A stretch of DNA of 64,000 bases from Clostridiales bacterium UBA4039 (GTDB taxonomy: Bacteria > Bacillota > Clostridia > Lachnospirales > Vallitaleaceae). The notes under the pieces were generated by a model. The model made no database searches, was not told the DNA's origin, and saw only the letters and a list, made by a program, of their open reading frames with translations. Positions 45,976 through 53,440 of this stretch are shown in pieces (the stretch's first letter is position 1; every line of letters begins with the position of its first letter). Position numbers and translations under genes: made by a program. Location of the stretch: the NCBI GenBank assembly GCA_002382805.1, contig DGAD01000016.1, forward strand, positions 52,711 through 116,710. Reading direction: 5' to 3'.

Positions 45976-46944
45976 ATGAATATATCAGGAACAAAAGTAG
46001 CCATTATTGGAACGGGCAATGTTGGAGCAACGACAGCATATAGTTTAACAGTTCAAGGTATTTGTTCAGAGCTTGTACTTATTGATCGAAATCAAGAAAA
46101 AGCTATGGGGGAAGTTTTAGACTTGCAGCATAGTATAGAATATCTTAATCGTAATGTACGTGTAAGCGCAGGAGATTATTCACAGTGTCAAGATGCGCAT
46201 ATCGTTGTGATCACGGCGAGTGGAAGTATGGACGGCGTCCACTCCCGATTAGATCTTTTAGACAAGAATATTCCGATTATGGAGGAAATTGTTGATCAAG
46301 TGATGGCAAGCGGATTTAATGGATATATTATTGTTGTATCCAATCCTGTAGATGTACTTAGCTATTATGTCTACAAAAGATCGGGATTATCAAAATCCCA
46401 GGTTATCGGAACGGGAACATCTATTGAGACGGCAAGATTAAAGCAAATCATTGGAGAGCGCATGCGTGTTGATCCGCGAAGTGTGGATGCTTTTGCTATG
46501 GGCGAGCATGGAGACTCTCAAGTTGTTCCATGGTCCCATGTAAGGGTTGGAGGAAAAAGTTTTGACGATATACTTGAAGACAATAGTCATCGATTCCAAG
46601 AGGTTGATAAAGAAAAAATTGTTGAGATGACCCGTATGGCAGGCAGTGAAGTGCTTCGACGCAAAGGCAATACTGAATATGGAATTGCAAGTGCAACAAC
46701 AGGAATTATAAAATCAATTCTTAGGGATGAAAATCAGATTATTACAGTGTCGACGCTTTTAGAAGGAGAATACGGAGAATATGACGTCTACTGTGGTGTG
46801 CCGGTGATTCTTGGTAAAGAAGGTGTTATAGAAATCGGAGAGTATCGGTTAACGGCAGATGAGAAGGAAAAGTTTCATGCGAGCTGTGAAATCATACGCG
46901 AGCATATTAATAAACTTTCTCTTGATAAAACAGATAAAAGATGA
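45976..46944 (+). CDS. L-2-hydroxyacid dehydrogenase, lactate/malate family
   Basis: This 322-aa protein has the NAD site 'IGTGNVGATTAYSL', catalytic His in 'GEHGDSQVV' and the active-site Arg in 'SRLDLLDKN'. In the substrate loop 'ITASGSMDGVHSR', the residue that aligns with Gln102 of lactate dehydrogenase (Arg in malate dehydrogenase) is Met. The enzyme may therefore prefer bulkier or hydrophobic 2-oxoacids to pyruvate. AATTGGAGG is the ribosome site. Confidence 0.88.
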   Translation: MNISGTKVAIIGTGNVGATTAYSLTVQGICSELVLIDRNQEKAMGEVLDLQHSIEYLNRNVRVSAGDYSQCQDAHIVVITASGSMDGVHSRLDLLDKNIPIMEEIVDQVMASGFNGYIIVVSNPVDVLSYYVYKRSGLSKSQVIGTGTSIETARLKQIIGERMRVDPRSVDAFAMGEHGDSQVVPWSHVRVGGKSFDDILEDNSHRFQEVDKEKIVEMTRMAGSEVLRRKGNTEYGIASATTGIIKSILRDENQIITVSTLLEGEYGEYDVYCGVPVILGKEGVIEIGEYRLTADEKEKFHASCEIIREHINKLSLDKTDKR

Positions 46945-46962
46945 TAAAGTATATATGGTCTA

Positions 46963-47036
46963 GGGAGTATAGCTCAGTTGGTTAGAGTGCTTGCTTGACA
47001 TGCAAGAGGTCGCTGGTTCGAATCCAGTTACGCCCA
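46963..47036 (+). tRNA. tRNA-Val (GAC), prophage insertion target
   Basis: All arms fold: acceptor GGGAGTA/TACGCCC, D stem GCTC/GAGT, anticodon stem CTTGC/GCAAG with loop TTGACAT (anticodon GAC), and T arm with TTCGAAT. The acceptor has an A4:G69 mismatch. No CCA is encoded. The 3' half is duplicated at 55573-55620. Confidence 0.93.
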
Positions 47037-47038
47037 TA
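46991..47038. repeat. attL: left 48-bp direct repeat of the prophage
   Basis: The 48 bases from the tRNA anticodon stem to two bases past its end are identical to 55573-55620. The integrase gene lies beside it, as expected for a tRNA-targeting tyrosine recombinase. Confidence 0.95.
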
Positions 47039-47041
47039 GAG

Positions 47042-47070
47042 AAAACACCTATATTTTGTAGGTGTTTTTC
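47042..47070. terminator. Terminator at the left end of the prophage
   Basis: AAAACACCTA and TAGGTGTTTT form a 10-bp stem with T runs on both strands. It ends the tRNA transcript and also faces the integrase gene. Confidence 0.85.
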
Positions 47071-47108
47071 TTTTGTTTAGCTATTAAATTACATCGTGCA
47101 TCATATCT

Positions 47109-48035
47109 TCATCTCTTTTTTTTAGGTCTTCTTTGAGGCAGGGGAACTTGTTGAAGGAGAAGGGAAACATCTTTGAACTTTGTACCTGTCATTTGCAATT
47201 CTTGAGAATAGTGCCAATAATTATTTGTTGTTTCAGGTTTGGAATGCGCAGCCCACATCATTACAATCATCGTATTATATCCTTCGAGCAACCAGCGTGT
47301 TATACGAGTATGCCTAAAGTAGTGCATATTACCACGCTTAATGCCAATGCCTTTTATATTTGTATCCACATAACTTGCCACACTAGAATATGTTAAAGGC
47401 AATCCTTGTGTATTAATAAGCAAGAAATCACTGTCAGTTTGAGGACGCACAATCATATAAGATTGATATATTTGATAAGTCGCATGAGAGAGTGGCAAAG
47501 TTCTATCAGCATAACCTTTCGTACCCTTTATAGTTACATATGATTGAGAATGTGTATTTACATCACTAACACGTATAGACAATAATTCAGATACCCGAGC
47601 GCCCGTATCTAAAGCGAGAGCAAAAAGTAATCGTTTCAACCATGCGGTCTGACTATGACCTTTTATACTTGCAAATATAGCCACAATTTCATCATCCCTA
47701 AAGACTTGTTTTTGCACTTTGTATTGCTTATATTTAGGCGTTTGCTTCAACCAATTAACAGCGGAATATTCGTTTTCATATGTCCAATTCAAAAAAGCTC
47801 TAATAGTTTTTATATAACTAGATACTGTATTTTGTGCCAAATCGTCACGATCACGTAAGGATATTATATAATCCATGACAAGTTGTACAGTCAAATCTTC
47901 AATCTCAATATCTCCGATACCTTGCTCGATAAATATTCGTTTTATCTTAAATCCATAATCCTTAATAGTATATTTACTATACCCATAATACGTTTGAAAT
48001 CTTACATATTCTTCATATACACTCGTTAATTTCAT
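47109..48035 (-). CDS. int: Tyrosine recombinase/phage integrase
   Basis: A SAM-like N-terminal domain ('VYEEYVRFQTYYGYSKYTIKDYG') precedes a catalytic domain with Arg in 'DTGARVSELLSIR', HxxR in 'HYFRHTRITRWL' and the nucleophile Tyr in 'NNYWHYS'. The ATG at 48035 has GGAG ten bases upstream; a longer frame to 48062 overlaps rep further. It would join phage DNA to the tRNA-Val site. Confidence 0.92.
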   Translation of the reverse strand: MKLTSVYEEYVRFQTYYGYSKYTIKDYGFKIKRIFIEQGIGDIEIEDLTVQLVMDYIISLRDRDDLAQNTVSSYIKTIRAFLNWTYENEYSAVNWLKQTPKYKQYKVQKQVFRDDEIVAIFASIKGHSQTAWLKRLLFALALDTGARVSELLSIRVSDVNTHSQSYVTIKGTKGYADRTLPLSHATYQIYQSYMIVRPQTDSDFLLINTQGLPLTYSSVASYVDTNIKGIGIKRGNMHYFRHTRITRWLLEGYNTMIVMMWAAHSKPETTNNYWHYSQELQMTGTKFKDVSLLLQQVPLPQRRPKKKR

Positions 48036-48885
48036 TCTTATCACTCTCCGTTTTAATATCAATGTATCTTACTTGGTTACTATATCCTTCAGCCTTTACA
48101 TCAACCACTTTATCATGTATGGCCTGACTTCTTAATAATTCAATTAGTTGCTCTTTTTCATCGTGCGTTAATGCCAATTCAGTAACAATAGGCTTGTTCA
48201 GATTACGACTTGCCCAATATCGTTTTTTTCCTTTTGTCGCTTGCATCAACTCCTTGGTTATATACTTTGTAATATAATTAGCTGTTTTTTCAGAATTACC
48301 GACTTTTTGAATATCTGAATATCCCCAACCATAGTTCCCCAGGGAATATATCAACCGTCCTTTTTCAATCTGTGCCGGGGATAACTTGGTTTTGTGAATA
48401 GTGTATTTTCCAAAACTGTATACCCCTGTATCTGTAATATTAATATTAGGAATTGAACTGAATACACCATGAAAATGATACGCACCATCTTCATGCAATT
48501 CGGGGACCAAGACATAACGCATGTCAGGGTTTTTACGTCTCATAACCTTTAAAAAATTCTTCATCTTTTCCGTTACAACAGAATAATCATAACGATTAAT
48601 TTTAGAACCATCAAACGTAAGTGTAACAAAATATTCCCAATAGTTTGACCTTGCCAACTCATAGATGGTATTCAAAGTTCTATTTGCACTTACAACCATG
48701 CTACGGTCACTATCTGATTTATCAGATTTTTGTTCTAGAGCATATTTACTTTTATTCGAATCATCTTCATTTTTATCACTTTCTCCATCTTCAATTCCTT
48801 GCTTATCCTTTATATTTATACCTCTCTGATAAATCCGATACTGCTTTTCCGTACCATAGTCATACACCTTTACATTATATGACAT
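48013..48885 (-). CDS. HUH rolling-circle replication initiator (Rep)
   Basis: This 290-aa protein has the metal-binding HUH motif HFH at 137-139 in 'GAYHFHGVF', a catalytic tyrosine region 'TANYITKYITKE' (Tyr204/Tyr208) and motif 'YFVTLTFDGSKINR'. These are the three motifs of Rep proteins of ssDNA phages and rolling-circle plasmids. An acidic linker of about 35 residues lies near the N-terminus. AGGAG is the ribosome site. Confidence 0.9.
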   Translation of the reverse strand: MSYNVKVYDYGTEKQYRIYQRGINIKDKQGIEDGESDKNEDDSNKSKYALEQKSDKSDSDRSMVVSANRTLNTIYELARSNYWEYFVTLTFDGSKINRYDYSVVTEKMKNFLKVMRRKNPDMRYVLVPELHEDGAYHFHGVFSSIPNINITDTGVYSFGKYTIHKTKLSPAQIEKGRLIYSLGNYGWGYSDIQKVGNSEKTANYITKYITKELMQATKGKKRYWASRNLNKPIVTELALTHDEKEQLIELLRSQAIHDKVVDVKAEGYSNQVRYIDIKTESDKNEINECI

Positions 48886-48898
48886 GATAACTCCTATC

Positions 48899-49279
48899 TT
48901 ATTGTATACATTCTAATATTTCAGATGCAACTTTATTAGTCACCTTAAGTTTGCGCTGAAGCATAGAGACCGTCAAAAATCCTTTATCAGTAAGTAACAA
49001 TTTAGCCTTATCAAGACGGTCTTTAAATAATTTGTCTTCATCAACATATCTGATATTCGTCTGACAAAAATTAGATATGGATTTATCAAAATACATGCAG
49101 TTGTCTATAGCCATTGTAGAACACCAACCATCCTTGAAAAATGCGTGTTGGCAAATCAAACAGTTAACAGAACATTTTCCGACCAATGTTTTTTCAGCCG
49201 ATTGAGCACTTATGATTCCAACTTTGTAACCTTTATAGACATTAGTTATTTGTTTTTGTCGCTTAATTTTATGTAACAT
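48899..49279 (-). CDS. Cys-cluster protein with FtsK-gamma-like winged helix
   Basis: This protein of 126 aa has a cluster of cysteines ('CSVNCLICQHAFFKDGWC') that could bind zinc and a C-terminal stretch 'LTVSMLQRKLKVTNKVASEIL' that resembles the DNA-reading gamma domain of FtsK. I recognise no full-length family. ATG at 49279 is preferred to GTG at 49288, which abuts the ribosome site. A DNA-binding role in replication or regulation is inference. Confidence 0.6.
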   Translation of the reverse strand: MLHKIKRQKQITNVYKGYKVGIISAQSAEKTLVGKCSVNCLICQHAFFKDGWCSTMAIDNCMYFDKSISNFCQTNIRYVDEDKLFKDRLDKAKLLLTDKGFLTVSMLQRKLKVTNKVASEILECIQ

Positions 49280-49345
49280 TTTTCTCACTCTCCTAAGATT
49301 TTATTGCCAACAGTTCCTTAAGTGTTGCTATCGTCAAGTATTATA

Positions 49346-49395
49346 GAACGACACCATGTTTCAATCCTTCGGATTTTGAAACATGGTTGCCGTTC
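49346..49395. other. Long hairpin in the prophage, candidate packaging signal or terminator
   Basis: An outer GAACG/CGTTC pairing encloses an ACCATGTTTCAA stem closed by TCC-TTC-GGA, with a two-base bulge. The hairpin fills the gap between two phage genes. Filamentous phages carry such hairpins as packaging signals; termination is the alternative. Confidence 0.6.
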
Positions 49396-49605
49396 CTATG
49401 AATTACTTTGTGATATATATTCTTCCATTGCCGATACAAAAAGCATAGCTTCATCAATGGCATCATCTAAACTTGGTGACGTGAAAATAATATCTTCTAA
49501 AGCATTGTAAGGTAAAATAACACACCAATTACCTTGTCTATCTTCCGTTATACATTTAACCTCTTTTTCATAAAATAAGTATCTATCCGCACTTAAACAA
49601 AACAT
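49396..49605 (-). CDS. Prophage protein of unknown function (69 aa)
   Basis: The ATG at 49605 follows AAAGGGTG. The acidic product ('ALEDIIFTSPSLDDAIDEAMLFVS') matches no family I know. It lies directly after the Zot-like gene and before a long hairpin, and is probably translated with the structural operon. Confidence 0.55.
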   Translation of the reverse strand: MFCLSADRYLFYEKEVKCITEDRQGNWCVILPYNALEDIIFTSPSLDDAIDEAMLFVSAMEEYISQSNS

Positions 49606-49619
49606 GTTTTCACCCTTTC

Positions 49620-50474
49620 TTAACACTCTGACAACTTAAATTCATTACTACTAATTTCTCTTTGCTGAAAGCCGACTTCGGAATACCTACGTATCTTTTT
49701 AAAGGTGTCATAGGCATCACGTATTTCTTCTGAATGTACAAAGAAGTAACGACCTTCATGTTTCTTAAATTCTTGCTTTTCATTATCCCAATACTCTGGA
49801 CGTGTCTTTTTTACGATTGTTAAGCATCCAAAATATGTCTTGGGTAAATAAACGAACGTAACTTGTTCACGTATTGGCTTTGCAATCCGACTGAAGACTT
49901 GAGCCGTACCAATTAACATTTTACGTTGTTTTCTTTGTTGGCTGATTTCAGTTAACATTTCATACGGGAAGTTCTTTGAATCGTTACTATTGAACCAGTT
50001 CTGAATCTCGTCCAATACTTCAATCTGACCATACTTCCCATTTGTATTTTCAACCATCTGCTTCCAATGATTTAAAGGCTCGTCTTCATGCTTATATGCC
50101 ATATTGGTACGAATGATAGACTTTGGATATTCAGCTTTTAAATCCATCAATTTCTTTGTTACAGCGATAGTTTTCCCACAACCTTGAGCACCACAAAACA
50201 TATGTAAACCATACTCCTTAAAATCGTAGGGATCAGTATTCATAAAATCAAGAGCCTTTTGTTTTGGAAATTCGACAAACAAACGGTAAAACATGGATTT
50301 TTTTTCAATCTGTCTATCATCTTCAATACGTTTCATACCTTTTAAAAAGCGTAAATGGAGTACATTAAACAAGAAAATAATTAATACACTCACTAGAGCA
50401 ACGATAAAAGGGGATAGAACAATACCTAAAAGGGCACTAATAAACTTAAGCATATCAAATGCTATGTGCATCAT
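49620..50474 (-). CDS. Zot/pI-like filamentous phage assembly ATPase
   Basis: This 284-aa protein has Walker A 'GAQGCGKT' at residues 95-102 and Walker B 'IEVLDEIQNWF', followed by 'EISQQRKQRKMLIGTAQVFSRI', all typical of the Zonular occludens toxin/gene I family that drives virion extrusion. Its membrane segments are at the N-terminus (about 8-38), whereas classical pI has its span after the ATPase. Confidence 0.85.
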   Translation of the reverse strand: MMHIAFDMLKFISALLGIVLSPFIVALVSVLIIFLFNVLHLRFLKGMKRIEDDRQIEKKSMFYRLFVEFPKQKALDFMNTDPYDFKEYGLHMFCGAQGCGKTIAVTKKLMDLKAEYPKSIIRTNMAYKHEDEPLNHWKQMVENTNGKYGQIEVLDEIQNWFNSNDSKNFPYEMLTEISQQRKQRKMLIGTAQVFSRIAKPIREQVTFVYLPKTYFGCLTIVKKTRPEYWDNEKQEFKKHEGRYFFVHSEEIRDAYDTFKKIRRYSEVGFQQREISSNEFKLSEC

Positions 50475-50490
50475 TTTATATCACTCCTAT

Positions 50491-50634
50491 CTAAAAAAAG
50501 AATTTGTTCGGACTAGAAACAGGTAGCTCCATCCTTAAGAATGGATCATAATATGTATAATTTCGTCTTACAAACCATAGATAGTCATATTTTTGCTTTC
50601 TGAATGAACATTTACTATTCTTTTTCTTTTTCAT
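50491..50634 (-). CDS. Small basic prophage protein (47 aa)
   Basis: An ATG preceded by GGAGATTG repeats begins a 47-codon frame that ends 17 bp before the assembly ATPase gene. The product is Lys/Arg-rich at its N-terminus and aromatic in the middle. No family recognised. Its tight fit between two structural genes argues for a real gene. Confidence 0.55.
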   Translation of the reverse strand: MKKKKNSKCSFRKQKYDYLWFVRRNYTYYDPFLRMELPVSSPNKFFF

Positions 50635-50638
50635 ATTT

Positions 50639-50659
50639 TCAATCTCCAATCTCCAATCT
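50639..50659. repeat. Three 7-bp tandem repeats
   Basis: CAATCTC occurs about three times in a row directly after the 75-aa gene; on the coding strand it supplies repeated GGAGATT ribosome-site-like sequences. Confidence 0.6.
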
Positions 50660-50662
50660 CTA

Positions 50663-50890
50663 TTAAGTAAAAGGTAACATTTCCCATATCTTCACAACAG
50701 ACTTTACAATAAAGGTAAAGTGGGTTACTGCCAAAATTAACAACATTTGTATAATGAAATGATGAATAGGAAAGAAGTAAGAAACAGACTGTATTAAATC
50801 AACAATAAATTGCTGATAAATTTGCATATCAGGTAGACTTGGTAGTTCAGGAAACAAGTCAATAAAGTCATAAATCGCACTGTCTAGCAT
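50663..50890 (-). CDS. Small prophage membrane protein, candidate minor coat (pVI-like)
   Basis: This 75-aa protein has one or two hydrophobic segments (about 28-45 and 46-68). It sits between the pIII-like and assembly ATPase genes, the position of gene VI in filamentous phages. The ribosome site is AAGGGGGG. The role is assigned by position only. Confidence 0.6.
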   Translation of the reverse strand: MLDSAIYDFIDLFPELPSLPDMQIYQQFIVDLIQSVSYFFPIHHFIIQMLLILAVTHFTFIVKSVVKIWEMLPFT

Positions 50891-50902
50891 ATTAATCCCC
50901 CC

Positions 50903-52492
50903 TTATGTTTCTATAGCCTTAGGTAATCGTCTAAATAGCTTCAAACCTGTAAAAAACCATGTTGTACTCGTGATAAAAAGCATGATGTAATTGCGGTTAT
51001 CATCGTACCAATCGAGATTTAATATATTATAAGTTCCATGAATGCCTAATTGACCATTAAAAGTGACATTAAATTCAGGTCTTTGTGGGGAATAATCAGC
51101 CTGTAAAATACCCTTAAAAAATTCATAGAGCTGATAAAACAAGCCAAACTTATCTTTTAAAAGTTCAAGTATTGCCGTTCCATCTACAATGGTAAAATTA
51201 GGTCTTTTAGTGTTGTTCGTAATTTCTTGAAGAAGTTCACGCTCAGTCATGTCTGTTAAAGAACCATCATATGTACCATCAGCGGGAACTAAATCGCCAA
51301 AATAACGACGGAAAAACTCATCCCACCAAGTCGGCGGAACAAAAGGAACACCGTCTTGGTCTTCTTGCACAGGAACATCTTGTACATCTCCATGATCTAA
51401 TACGAGATTACCAGCATCACCTTGTACAGGTGGGAAAAGTGGAATAGTTACAGGGGAATTTTTATCAAAAGAAACAGAACCAGTTGTATTACCATATGCA
51501 CCATCTAAAACAACATTTGAAAGTATAAAATCATAACCCTCACCATAAGTTTTATAATCAGGATAATAAGATTTATAAACTTTACCATCTTGAAAGACAT
51601 AGACACCACATACAAGACCGTTAACCAAAGTACCACCACGGTAAGTACTTGTAGTTATATAGTCAGAAAAAATAAGTTTATAACTATGTTGCGAAAGACT
51701 AGCAGTTAAAGCAACATAAGGATAGCCATCTAAAATTTTTTCGTTGTAAATTTCCAGTATAGCGGGAATCATATATTTATTATCGGGCAGTATAGTATAC
51801 GGTTCTCCAGTCTCAATATTAAAAAAATCAGCAGTCAAAACAGAAGTTGATAGCTCCAAAAAACCTTTTTCAGCTCCGTTTGTCAAAAATCCATTCTTAA
51901 CCATATTTTGCATATCAGCGAATAACTGCATAAAATCGTCTTGATATTGTTTAGGAACATACTTATATAGTTGAACAGGATTATCTGCAGCATAATATCG
52001 GTCAATGTACTGAGAATAAGTATCTGACCATTCTCGAACACGAATATGATATTGACCTAATTTCTTTGAAACGTTCGACATATACCAATTGTAAAACTCA
52101 CGAGCGTGAGAATCACTTGGTGTTGTTTGCGTAATAAGATGCGATGCAACAGATGATGTATCAGTTTTAATACTTATTTCTTCACCCGTTGTTTTATCTT
52201 CAAGTTTAAATCCATCATTTGTTAAAAATATGTGATACAAAGTCTTCACAGAATCAACCGTTTGTACAACATCATTTGTATCTAAATCCATGTCATATTC
52301 TTCGTTAATTTTATTTACTAAATACGCACCTGACACAGCGACTAATAACTTAGCTACGGCATCAATTGCAAATTGTGACACAACTGTTTCGGCAGCGGCA
52401 TTGACTTGTGTTTTGCTATATTGTGTTGTTAAAACGGTCATGAACATGAGCGTCACCAAGAATACGGCTATTTTCTTTCTGTATTCATACAC
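50903..52492 (-). CDS. Candidate pIII-like adsorption protein
   Basis: This 529-aa protein has a signal peptide (cut after about 'TQVNA'), a long extracytoplasmic region with Pro/Gly-rich linkers, and a C-terminal membrane anchor 'YIMLFITSTTWFFTGLKLF' followed by a basic tail. That is the layout of pIII tip proteins. It is the largest phage gene and lies just after the coat genes. No sequence family is recognised. Confidence 0.68.
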   Translation of the reverse strand: MYEYRKKIAVFLVTLMFMTVLTTQYSKTQVNAAAETVVSQFAIDAVAKLLVAVSGAYLVNKINEEYDMDLDTNDVVQTVDSVKTLYHIFLTNDGFKLEDKTTGEEISIKTDTSSVASHLITQTTPSDSHAREFYNWYMSNVSKKLGQYHIRVREWSDTYSQYIDRYYAADNPVQLYKYVPKQYQDDFMQLFADMQNMVKNGFLTNGAEKGFLELSTSVLTADFFNIETGEPYTILPDNKYMIPAILEIYNEKILDGYPYVALTASLSQHSYKLIFSDYITTSTYRGGTLVNGLVCGVYVFQDGKVYKSYYPDYKTYGEGYDFILSNVVLDGAYGNTTGSVSFDKNSPVTIPLFPPVQGDAGNLVLDHGDVQDVPVQEDQDGVPFVPPTWWDEFFRRYFGDLVPADGTYDGSLTDMTERELLQEITNNTKRPNFTIVDGTAILELLKDKFGLFYQLYEFFKGILQADYSPQRPEFNVTFNGQLGIHGTYNILNLDWYDDNRNYIMLFITSTTWFFTGLKLFRRLPKAIET

Positions 52493-52530
52493 GATATTTT
52501 CTCCTTTCTGTTTTTTGGGAATTCCCCTTC

Positions 52531-52569
52531 GGGTCGGGCTTTCGTAAATCGAGCCTAAAGTCTCGACCC
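52531..52569. other. Nested inverted repeat upstream of the pIII-like gene
   Basis: GGGTCG/CGACCC encloses a second GGGCT/AGCC pairing. It is locally richer in G+C than the rest of the prophage. An origin element or mRNA structure is possible. Confidence 0.45.
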
Positions 52570-52602
52570 TTCGGGCTTCAATCCCTAATTCATTTTGATA
52601 AA

Positions 52603-52627
52603 AATAAAACCCCTATTGCTAGGGGTT
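52603..52627 (-). terminator. Terminator after the major coat gene
   Basis: On the minus strand AACCCCTA and TAGGGGTT form an 8-bp stem with a 4-base loop followed by a T-rich tail. Filamentous phages have a terminator in just this place, after gene VIII, to raise coat protein yield. Confidence 0.85.
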
Positions 52628-52639
52628 GGGTGATTAGGA

Positions 52640-52807
52640 TTAGGCTTTTCTCAATGAACTGAAAAGAAATGCTAAACCTTTTCTAACTCCGATAAAACCG
52701 ATAGTAACAGGAATAACAACAGGAATCATCGCAATTACTTCACTTAATGCACCCGTTAAATCAACACCAGTCAAATCAATCATAGTAGCTAAAACCTCCT
52801 CTTCCAT
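52640..52807 (-). CDS. Candidate major coat protein (55 aa)
   Basis: The product has an acidic N-terminus (MEEEVLATM), a hydrophobic span ('VIAMIPVVIPVTIGFIGV') and a basic C-terminal tail (RKGLAFLFSSLRKA), the charge pattern of gene VIII coat proteins that bind ssDNA with their tail. GGAGG lies eight bases before ATG at 52807. There is no signal peptide. A second in-frame ATG at residue 9 is a possible start. Confidence 0.8.
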   Translation of the reverse strand: MEEEVLATMIDLTGVDLTGALSEVIAMIPVVIPVTIGFIGVRKGLAFLFSSLRKA

Positions 52808-52811
52808 AAAA

Positions 52812-53009
52812 TTAACCTCCTAACATGAACTTAAATAGCTTGTAGACAAAATTAATAACAAGGAAGAATAGAAAAAGAGCAATAACACCCATGATAAATT
52901 GTAGACCTATGGTTATTTGTTCAGCGTATGCAATTAGAGTTTGCAAATCATCTTGAAGCATATCCGTCACAGTCCTTTCAATCATATCTTGTATAATTTG
53001 TTCTTCCAT
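52812..53009 (-). CDS. Small prophage membrane protein, candidate minor coat (65 aa)
   Basis: Residues 36-62 form one hydrophobic span after an acidic helix beginning MEEQIIQ, similar in design to the coat protein encoded 5 bp downstream. It would be a pVII/pIX-like end protein or a second coat protein. Confidence 0.65.
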   Translation of the reverse strand: MEEQIIQDMIERTVTDMLQDDLQTLIAYAEQITIGLQFIMGVIALFLFFLVINFVYKLFKFMLGG

Positions 53010-53440
53010 GGGAAATCATTCTCTCCTATCCTAAGTCATGTTATCAAGGGTAAATGTACTCACTCCGTTCGCCCTTGACAACATACCTTTTATTTTGCTA
53101 CGCACTTTTTGAGCGAAGGGAAGGAAACATAAGACAGACTTGCATCACTTCGCATTCGGTCAGAATAGCAAAATAACCGTCTATACTGAATTAAATACGA
53201 GCTCTGCTAAAAGAAACATTTTGAGATTGCAACTTAAGTACTTCTTATATTTCTTTCCCAATAGCTAGGCAAGGAATCGAACCTCACAAACGCACCTTTT
53301 GCGCTAGCTGACCTAATAATAGAGAGTGTATAAAAAGTATCGATTAGATACGTTCTACCTTTTCAAAACCCTAAAATCCATAAAAATTGTACCGATTAAA
53401 AAAAACAAAAAACATACAGCAACAAAAATTGAAACTATGC
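53010..53440. other. Structured noncoding region of the prophage, candidate origin
   Basis: No gene is visible in these 430 bases. They hold a 13-bp stem with one mismatch (53038-53050 with 53072-53084), a 10-bp perfect stem TATTTTGCTA/TAGCAAAATA (53091-53100 with 53166-53175) enclosing GCGAAG/CTTCGC, and a tRNA-like fold at 53263-53309. This is the likely site of the origin and of the coat-gene promoter. Confidence 0.6.
53263..53309 (-). other. Mini tRNA-like structure
   Basis: On the minus strand a 7-position acceptor-like stem (AGCTAGC with CCTAGCT, 6 pairs) holds a short CGCA/TGCG hairpin and a T arm with the canonical GGTTCGATTCC. There is no D arm and no normal anticodon loop, so it is not a working tRNA gene. 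Confidence 0.5.

Noticed and set aside
50639..50659. Phage replication iterons
   Set aside because: Only three 7-bp units, and they coincide with the ribosome site region of a small gene.
53263..53335. A complete tRNA gene on the minus strand
   Set aside because: The T arm is canonical but there is no D arm and no normal seven-base anticodon loop.
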